DNA of 55,102 nucleotides from the NCBI GenBank assembly GCA_015852425.1, contig JAAAIG010000167.1, positions 1 to 55,102 on the forward strand, in the 5' to 3' direction. The notes under the pieces are model-generated. The model was not told the origin of the DNA and searched no databases. It worked only from the letters and a program-made list of their open reading frames with translations. Position numbers and translations under genes: made by a program. This document shows positions 47,679 to 55,102 of this stretch, in pieces (the first letter of the stretch is position 1; every line of letters begins with the position of its first letter). Origin of the DNA: Gryganskiella cystojenkinii (lineage: Eukaryota > Mortierellomycota > Mortierellomycetes > Mortierellales > Mortierellaceae).

Positions 47679-50600
47679 TTAGTTCAACGTGCCACGGCAC
47701 CCTCGAGAACCGCAGAGACAGGGAATTTTGTCCGCCTCAATCGGGAACTTGTAATCATACGTGATCTCCTCGCCTTCCTCAATATCCCTCTTGGCGTATA
47801 TGACAATTTTTTTCTGACCGTCGACAGTGATGATTTTGGCATTGCAGTTGGGCTACGAGAAGAAAAGTAAATAGGGCAGCAACAGTTATTGTCAATACGT
47901 GTTCATCGCAAACAGATCAAAAGAAACCAAAGACATTCTGGACACCAAACAAGGAAACTTACTGTGCAGCAGTGGTTGATAAATCGAGCAATGTTACCCA
48001 TCTTAGTCGCATCAATCACAGTGTCATCATCGACTCGGAAGAGATAACTCGAGCCGATACCCATGCGCTCGTACCGTTTTTCGCGATGGTCCGCCACTTT
48101 TTGTCGAATAACCTCGCCGATATACTCAATAACCATGTCGTTCGCATCCACTTTCTCCATAGCAAACAGACCCCAGTCGTGAATAGGCGACTTTGCGAAC
48201 CGGAGTTGCTTCTTGCGGACTTTGAGCTGATTAAACTTCATAATATCCGAATCCGTCGCCATGCCGACAAGCATCCTTCGGTTGTTCACTCGGTTCATAC
48301 GGGATGACACCCTGGCAGTAGCGGTGTTCACCTTGGCCGTGCTCCGGTGAGGTAAATAGATCGCCTTGGCCATATCCGAGATCTTATAAAAACCCTCTGT
48401 GCGAGCGGATCCTGTACGATGGGCCGAGGGCTCTGAATCGAGGCGAGAACTGTCCTGGGACGCTAACGTCTGCTCAAGCTCTCGAAGCTGACTTGCACGG
48501 CCTTCCTGTTGATGACGGGCCATCACACCATTACCGCTTCGACGCCCATACTCTTCTTCCTCAGCACGCTTCCGCTCCATCTCCAGGGCTGCCTTCATGA
48601 AGATGAAATCCTCTTCGTCGCCGTTGGTAAAATCCAGAGGAACCGTATCCCGGTGATCGCTCGCGGCCTCGATACCCTTGCCAGACTCGTACGGTTCGTA
48701 CAGATCAAAATCGGAGGAGTCCGAGTCTGTTTCTGACTCGGACTCGGACCCTGTAATAGACACGGATTCAGAGTACTCTGGAGTTTCGTCTCTAACTTGG
48801 TTCTCCTCAACATGGTCATCGTACACGGGCAAAGACGCGACGTCCTCCATGACCACATCGTCTACTTCGTCGTCAGAGAGAACTGGCTTCTTGGGTAAGG
48901 CTCGCCCAGGGGTCTTTTTAGGCTTTTTCAATTTCCGGCCTCTCTCCGTGCCAGCCTCAGGTTCCGAGCCCGACCCATGCCCAGTTGGTGTTTCATTCTG
49001 CTTGATATCGAGATCTTGACTGGAGGCACGAAGGTGGCCAGAACGTTTACGCTTCGCAGCAGCTTTGCCTCGTCGTCGATTGGTCTCTTCCTCCTCGTCA
49101 TCATCGCTACCACGAGCGCCGCCAAGAGCTGCGACTTCGTCGTTCTCTGTAGCATCGCCCTCGGCCTCATCTTCGTTTTCGCCCACATCTCCATCCTCGA
49201 CAACAAACGACGTATCCTCGCCCTCGTCATATTCATCGCTGTTGTCGCTCTGGGGTTGGCGTTGACGAAACTCGTTCAAGAAATCGTCGACTGGACCGTC
49301 GTCACTACTGCTCATGTAGTCCCGCAGTCTCTGCTGCGTTGATTTTTTGGAACTAGGTCCCCTTTTGTTGGATCGGTCCGTGACACCGCCTTTCTGCTTG
49401 TGCGACTTCTTGGATCCGTTCCTTCCACGTCCTTCGTCTTGACTAGAGTCACTGTCGAGCTCTGAGTGACGTTTGGACTTTACAGTCTTTCGCCTACTGG
49501 GTTTGATCTTCTCCGTCTCTGAATCCGAATCAGCATAACGGCGACTCCGAGAGTTGCTCCTTCCAACAGAGTGGCTTCGTGAGCGCGACCTGGTGTATGA
49601 ACGTCCACGAGACTTTGATCCCGAATGGCGCCGCGAAGGAGACGGTGACCGTGAGACCGATCTTGACTGATCCCGGTATCGACGTTGAGCAGGCGGACGT
49701 GATCGTGACCGCGATGTGGACGAGTTTCTTGAACGAGAACGGCGAGCAGTTGGCTTCTGCTTGCGTGGTCGAGCCACACTTTTTTCGGCACGAGGTTTCC
49801 TAACCGTCTCCAAATTGGCTTGCGGTCTCTTTTTGAATTTGGGTAACGACTCTAGACGATGAAGCTCGAGACTACTTGAATCCTTCTTGACCGACTCTGG
49901 CTTGGCTGTGCTCCTAACCTCGGGCGCCTTCTGTGGTGGAAAATGTGCATCCGAGTCTGGTTCTCCATTTGTTGCCTCATCTGTGACCAGATCCAAGGAC
50001 GGGTCTGGCAGGGAATTCTGAGCTAGATCCTCATCCTCTTTAACTGCCACCTCTTCATTGTCCGTGTCTTTGATCTCAGTGGGCATGCGTGCGGCACGTT
50101 CGATTGCCTTGGCTTTACGAGTCGCAGGATTCAAAAAGTCGTAGATGGCGGGGCCAATGACACGATTCCCGACATCCTTGAGAAAGACTTGGAACAACTC
50201 CTTCATAATCATATCAGAAGCCCAGCGCACAAGCGATTCGTCCTTGGAAGGTGCCTTTGTTCGGGAATTGGATCCAGATGTGGAGTGCAGTTTGCGAGAC
50301 GTATCCGATGTTCGGCGGTGTCCTAAATCCTTGGAACTGTCCCGTCTTGACATCAATTCTGGTGGCAACTTGTCATCCCCTGGTTCATGGAGTGTAATTG
50401 AGATCTTTTGACCAAGAAGAGGTTTCTGATCCAGAACAACATGACACCTTCTGGCTTGAGCGAGCGACACAAAACGTATATACCAGTTTTCTCCATGACG
50501 CTCGATCTGAAAGAAAGATGAATGAAGACTGCATGTTAACAAGATTACACTATATCAGTATTGAAAAGAATATCATGCTTAAATGCGATATATCAGCAAC

Positions 50601-52739
50601 GTACCCTTTCTGGTCCAAACTTGTCAAACTCGCGCTTCATGTCGTCAAGCGAGATTCGATGGAAAGGAAGACAATCCCGGTTGATGATTAAGCAAGCCAG
50701 GTCACGCTGCCAACCGGAGAGATCGCCTTCGTGTCCAGAACTTCTTTTGTCGCCGTGTCCACGACTTGCGCGTCTGACCCCATGAGCCTTCGCGTCAAGA
50801 CTCCAGTTTGGACTTGTACTGCGATCTCTACTCCTGCTTCTGGACCAACTGCGACTTCGGCTCCTGCTCGATCGTCGTCTTGGAGGATAACGGTCGTATG
50901 GTCCGGGTGGGAACGACATGTCATCAAAATATCCGCTACGACGATCATAAAAGTCGTCCCTTGGAATTTGAGCAGAGAGAGGGCCATGCTGTTTGAGCCA
51001 ATCGGGTCGACCCATTGCCGCGGGAGAAGCCAAGGGCAGATGTCCAGGGCCAGGGCGATAGCCATCTGCGTCCCGTGACTTTGAGGGGATTCTGTAGAGA
51101 TCTGGTGGTGGCGATGTAAATCCGGACTCGGGTTGTTTTTCCCAGTCTCGACGGGCTGGTGGGGGTATCCGAATGCTGCCGACTCCGACTGTACTTGGTT
51201 GCTTGGTGAGCTTGACAGACTTGTCTTCAATCTCGCCGTCCTCCTTGTTAACTGGCTGAGGCTTGTTGCCTCTGACTTGATGTAACTCGGGACGTGGGAT
51301 TGGCGGTAAAGGGATGCGAGTCCGCGGGTTGGCAGGGAGCGGGATTGGTATCCGTTTCAAAGGTGCAGGCTGTGATCCGTTTGTGGAAGTTGCAGTCGTT
51401 GATGACAAAGCGCCAGTTCCTTTTGCAGTGATAACAGTCGATCCTGTGGCTGTGCTTGAACTGCTATCGCCATTGGTATCAGATGTTGAAGTTGAGTCGC
51501 TCGACATGACAGCAGGTTGGATTAAGCTCGGTGAAAACATATCGCTCGGAGGAGGGGTAGAGGCGTCGTCGATCTCCATGTCATCGTCGTTGGCATATAT
51601 ATCACGCTCATGATTCGATTCGGCTGCAAGCGCAGCTTTGGCCTTTGCAGCCTCGATTCTGGCAGCGACATTGGCTCTTGCTTTCCGGAACTTTGATCCA
51701 CTGCCGTCCAAGATGACCTTGAGTGGACCTCTGTCCATTTGTTTTCCATGCAAGGTATCGACTGCTTTTTTAGCTGCAGCCTCGGCACCGGGTCCAGCAA
51801 AGACGACTCGACCAAATCCTAACCCTGTTCCTGTGACTGGGTGTCTTTCGACCATGGTATCGAGAATATCGCCGCATCCTGCAAAGAGAATTTCGAGGTC
51901 CAGGGTTGTGGTAATGAAGGAGAGGTGGGAGATCAGGACGGCGTGCTGTGTGATCGAGTTGGTGTCCCTCTATTTTAAAATAGAAATGTATTGGAAGTTG
52001 TTATAAATATGAAGATGAACCACGATTGATATAAGAAATATGCCCTAGTAAAAAGCGCTTTTTCGTACCTCGAATCGGACTGGAGTGAGTGTCCCTTTGA
52101 ATGCTTTTCTGGTCTTTGAAACGAGATAACTATAGTTGGAAGCTATCCGTCGCGGGTCCACAGGCTCGCGAGCGTCCTAAAGTGAAAGAAGGATGAGAGA
52201 GGGAGATGAGTCGTGGTGCTCTGGTACATTCCAAACCGGGTTCTAATCCGATTGCCGAGGGCGCCGGTATCGACCTGAAAGAGTCTCCTTTCTGTTACCT
52301 CGTCAACGAGATCCTCCTGATAACGACAGATCAGACTTGCATTCCTCGTTTTGCTGGTATCCAAGAAGGGGTCGTACAGGACTTTGAAGTTTCGTAGGTT
52401 GTTTTCCGCTGCCGCTGCTGCTGCTGCTGCAGAAGTAGTTGTTGTTGTAGAGAGCGGTGGTACAGGTCTGACACTGCCGTTTGTGGTGGTGTAGTTGTTT
52501 GTGGCTATGGTTGCTGAAGGAACAGAGGCTGTGGTAATTGATGGTTCTGTGACGAGCTCATTCAATGCTGAGGAGGAATCCAGAGAATCTGACAAACTGG
52601 TGGAGGCCGTGTCGGTCCGGTGACCGGAAGCAGACGCGTCTGTGAGTGATGTCATGTCGGTGCTGTCTGGGTGATCCAAGTCGTCGCCGTTGCCGGTGTT
52701 CCTGCTCGTGTTTGTTTGGGCAGGATCAATCAAGCTCAT
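47679..52739 (-). CDS. SET1: Histone H3K4 methyltransferase SET1 (COMPASS catalytic subunit)
   Basis: Five exons (52739-52299, 52176-52069, 51969-50605, 50506-47963, 47852-47679) sum to 4632 nt, or 1543 residues. Domains: a Ser/Thr-rich N-terminus with poly-Ala; [13 protein letters not shown]1 (about 165-270, [11 protein letters not shown]...GFGRVVF); a long SR/RS-rich and disordered middle; RRM2 (about 615-680, [13 protein letters not shown]...WYIRF); acidic and Arg/Ser stretches; an N-SET segment ([19 protein letters not shown]); SET (about 1405-1525, with [26 protein letters not shown] and YDYKFP); and post-SET Cys (CLCGSRGC) ending GTLN. It methylates H3K4 in COMPASS. The longest SET1 feature is the RS-rich middle, unusual in extent. 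A 4-codon upstream ORF overlaps the start ATG. Confidence 0.94.
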
Positions 52740-52750
52740 GGCGAATGCAT
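52736..52750 (-). promoter_or_regulatory. Four-codon uORF overlapping the SET1 start
   Basis: On the minus strand ATG at 52750 begins ATG-CAT-TCG-CCA-TGA. Its TGA stop overlaps the SET1 ATG in the tetranucleotide ATGA. If this leader is not spliced, ribosomes would have to reinitiate or leaky-scan, which would lower SET1 output. Effect inferred. Confidence 0.5.
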
Positions 52751-53902
52751 ACGTCCACCGAAAGCTGATTTCTTGTTCTCGCAGGGGTGCACGCGGTTGA
52801 AGATACTTCAAAAGAACAAAGAAAAAAAGGAGAAGGGGGGTTAGAGCGACTGTGATTTCTCGGTAGAGATGTAGATGACTCCAAGTAGAAGAGCAGATTC
52901 GAACCAGAGAGACAGAGACAGAGACAGAGAACAGAGAGAGCGATGGATTGATGAAAACTGATTGGGACCAGCGACGAATATATATTATGGTTATAATACC
53001 TTTTTTTGTTCTCAGAGAGAGAGCGGAAAATGGAGGGAAAACACAAAAAGTGGCGAGTGACGAATCAGTGGATGGAGGGGGGGGAACTGTTAATTAATTA
53101 TTACAATGACAAAAAAAAAATATAAAAAAAAAACTTTGTGTTCAAAGGGCGGGCGGGGGGTGGATGGGAGGATGGGACGGACTGATCAAGAGAACAAAAG
53201 GGATCAAAAGGGAGGGAATGATTGAAATGATGAGAGTGATAATCAAAGAAGAAAAAGTGATGGAGAAAAAAGACGGCTCTGAAAATAATAATAATAACAG
53301 AAGGTCCGCACACCTCCCCTCCATTTTTTGGTCCGTCCCTGTTCATTTTTGATAGTTGGCAAAGCAGTCTGGTAGCGTGTTTGTTGACTTGTCCTTTTCT
53401 ACAAACGGATTCAATTTGCACCTGATGTTTTGCTGCATTTCATCATTGCAACAAGTGTCATCCTCAACCACCCACTTGGTTTGTCTGTGGCCAGGTGCAA
53501 TCAGGAATAATTGTGAATTGTATTCGATTGTTCTTTGGGACAGGGCAACCAGCGAGGGACTGAATGAACCATTGAAAGGAGAGACAGAGAGTGAGTGAGA
53601 AAGAGTGCATGTAAGCAATAAAGATCACAAAAGGAACCCCTCCCATTGGTGCGCCATTCGCAGAGAGTGTGAGTGATGGTCTGGACCGGGGGAGAAAGAA
53701 AAAGAGGGCAAACATTAGCAATGGCAAGCAATCAACAGTAACAATGGGTCGTGTTTTTGACACGGAGACAAAAATACAAAAAAACGCCAAGAACAGAAAC
53801 AGACCCGATTACCAAAAGAGCTTTTTTTCAATCTTTTTTCATTCATTCGTCCCTTTTTCTCGATCCCCTGTCGTTCTCTTCCTGCATAATCACTCCATCA
53901 AC
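52740..53902. other. Divergent region, SET1 / PRA1 gene
   Basis: Contains the SET1 leader (purine-rich at 52800-53050 on this strand), G- and A-runs near 53074-53160, and the C/T-rich PRA1 leader (53820-53900). A minus-strand frame at 53343-53552 ends with a Cys-containing segment (VVEDDTCCNDEMQQNIRCK, then DCFANYQK and TGA). It looks like the C-terminal end of a small secreted protein, but no signal peptide or start joins it. I treat it as a possible remnant, not a gene. Confidence 0.35.
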
Positions 53903-54789
53903 ATGGCTGCTCCAGCATACACCCCCGTGCCCACTAGTAATCCCTTCTCGGGCTCATTCCCCTTGCCACCCACGGATGAGTCTGCTGCTACCCTTGGCCT
54001 GGGCTTTATCAAAAAGTTTCGAGAGGAGCGCCTCTCGTCCCTGAGACCCATGGCCGAGTTTTTCGATGTCAACCGCTTCTCAAAGCCTACAGGACTCGCC
54101 AGTACGCTGATATCTTTGTTATTTATCGGTTAGATAAATGATGGGCGATCCTACTACGCCTGTGCCTATACCCTGGTCGTACTGACTTTTATGCATACAC
54201 ATATGTATATTTACCGTAGGCGTAACGTCTCGATTCAACTACAACCTCTCGTATTTCCAGGGCAACTACATGCTCATGTTCCTCGGTATCACCGCCTATA
54301 GCATGTATGTTGGAGGATTGGCGATCGACTATTCACCTTTGACTTTTTTTTTTTCTTTCATCTCCAAGACTAACAATATCAACCATATCTACTGGAATCA
54401 AAAATAGCCTTACAAATGTCATGCTGATGGTCAGTGTAGGCGTTGCTGTCGGAGGCACATACTACATTTCCAAGGTGCCACCAGAGGGCGTTGTGATCGG
54501 AACGAACACATACACTCGGAGTCAGCTCCAAACCGGCCTGATGTGCATCTCTGTCCCTCTCTTCTTTTTCAGCTCGACTATTGGCACCATATTCTACATC
54601 ATTGGTACGTGTTCCTTTTGAAGTTTTTTTTTTTTACACTCAAACCTGCGTGCTTTTTTTATTTCTTTTGCTGATCGTGAACAATTTCCTCCTGGTTTGG
54701 ATTACATAGGTGCCAGTGCAGTGACCATTCTCGGGCATGCCGCATTTATGCAGGAGGGCGTCGAAGGCGACTTTGCCAACACAGTTTAA
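53903..54789 (+). CDS. PRA1-family (Yip3-like) Rab-interacting membrane protein
   Basis: Four exons (53903-54101, 54220-54304, 54408-54604, 54710-54789) give 186 residues, the normal length. The PRA1 signature is seen: RPMAEFFDVNRFSKP, then RFNYNLSYFQGNYMLMF. Two hydrophobic hairpins follow (about 85-125 and 137-170), separated by a polar loop with GTNTYTRSQL. PRA1/Yip3 proteins sit in ER and Golgi membranes and act in Rab GTPase membrane cycling. The C-terminus is short and acidic (EGVEGDFANTV). The start has a good context (CAACATGGCTG). Phases 1, 2, 1 all close. A perfect inverted repeat lies in the 3' region. Confidence 0.92.
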
Positions 54790-54820
54790 GAATTTATCTT
54801 TTAACGACTTTTTTGCATGA

Positions 54821-54840
54821 ATCTGTCAGTCCTGACAGAT
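54821..54840. repeat. Perfect inverted repeat, 9-bp arms
   Basis: ATCTGTCAG, two bases, CTGACAGAT. It lies 31 bases after the PRA1 stop codon. A DNA-binding dimer site or a 3'-end RNA hairpin are both possible; as RNA the loop would need to open one or two pairs. Confidence 0.6.
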
Positions 54841-54994
54841 ATATATCCCCCTCATCATTATGAAATAGGATCTTGTCTCCTCTTTGTTATTAAACTATTC
54901 GTCTTTTCATCTCCAGAATTTCGTCCGTTGGCAAACAAGTTATTGCAAACAGAATTCAACAAAACATATTATTCACTCCCAGAAAGACTCTTTC

Positions 54995-55102
54995 TCAATC
55001 GCATACAATCAAATGCTTCGATCCAAAAGTCGTAACGATCGGTTGTGCCCTCCTCTGGCGGTCGGGCTCCAGTCCCGAGGGAATACCGAGTTTTTGGGGC
55101 AT
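54995..55102 (-). CDS. Possible 3' end of a gene entering from the right edge
   Basis: A minus-strand frame is open from the window edge to TGA at 54997-54995 (35 codons). The product (KLGIPSGLEPDRQRRAQPIV, then TTFGSKHLIVCD) has the balanced, C/G-ending codon use of real exons here, unlike the surrounding A/T-rich DNA. The ATG at the very edge may be internal. I do not recognise the family. The gene would converge on the PRA1 gene. Confidence 0.4.
   Translation of the reverse strand: MPQKLGIPSGLEPDRQRRAQPIVTTFGSKHLIVCD

Overview
The window looks like nuclear DNA of an early-diverging filamentous fungus, most likely Mucoromycota and possibly Mortierella-like (inference from protein flavour and gene style, not from a search). 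Genes are compact and carry short introns (mostly 60-130 nt, donors gtaag/gtacg/gtgag, CT-rich 3' ends). Intergenic DNA is full of C/T tracts, and low-complexity Ser/Thr/Gln/His and acidic stretches are common. I built exon models by hand and checked that coding lengths divide by three and splice phases agree. One intact tRNA is present. I see no transposase, reverse transcriptase, CRISPR array, phage or viral gene, and no rRNA.

Layout. 0-4 kb: an acidic hypothetical protein and a seven-blade WD40 protein (both +), then a possible decayed gene. 4.5-6.1 kb (-): a mitochondrial-type 3-hydroxyacyl-CoA dehydrogenase (HSD10 family) whose start codon appears to be split by an intron. 7.2-8.7 kb (+): histidinol-phosphate aminotransferase with a Gcn4-type site upstream. 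9.1-16.2 kb (+): a GPI-type 8-cysteine surface protein, a protein built of SNAS-like beta repeats, and a large M16 metalloprotease. 16.6-21.6 kb (-): COX4, a tRNA-Glu gene on the + strand, a 4EHP-type eIF4E and a retinol-dehydrogenase-like SDR. 22.3-23.5 kb (+): a polytopic membrane protein. 23.8-30 kb (-): a PP2C phosphatase with an N-terminal winged-helix-like module, and a BTB protein. 31-34.2 kb (+): a KDM5-type JmjC demethylase. 34.5-35.9 kb (-): an unknown His-rich protein. 37.2 kb (-): a broken cysteine-rich secreted-protein gene. 39-41.5 kb (-): a peroxisomal multifunctional beta-oxidation enzyme with animal-type domain order. 42.4-43.5 kb (-): a second 8-cysteine surface protein, with a transmembrane anchor. 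45.8-47.6 kb (+): THO subunit THOC3/TEX1. 47.7-52.7 kb (-): SET1. 53.9-54.8 kb (+): a PRA1-family protein. The right edge may hold the end of another gene on the minus strand.

How the genes relate. They are mostly independent housekeeping genes. Three themes recur. The first is H3K4 methylation: SET1 and its KDM5-type opponent lie about 13.5 kb apart, with THOC3 convergent to SET1. The second is fatty-acid and ketoacyl metabolism: HSD10, the peroxisomal multifunctional enzyme and an SDR. The third is small cysteine-rich surface or secreted proteins: two intact genes sharing one 8-Cys framework and one pseudogene. The most unusual observations are the AT^G split start codon, the 8-Cys pair with alternative membrane anchors, the PP2C/winged-helix fusion, and the single-dehydrogenase, SCP2-tailed multifunctional enzyme.
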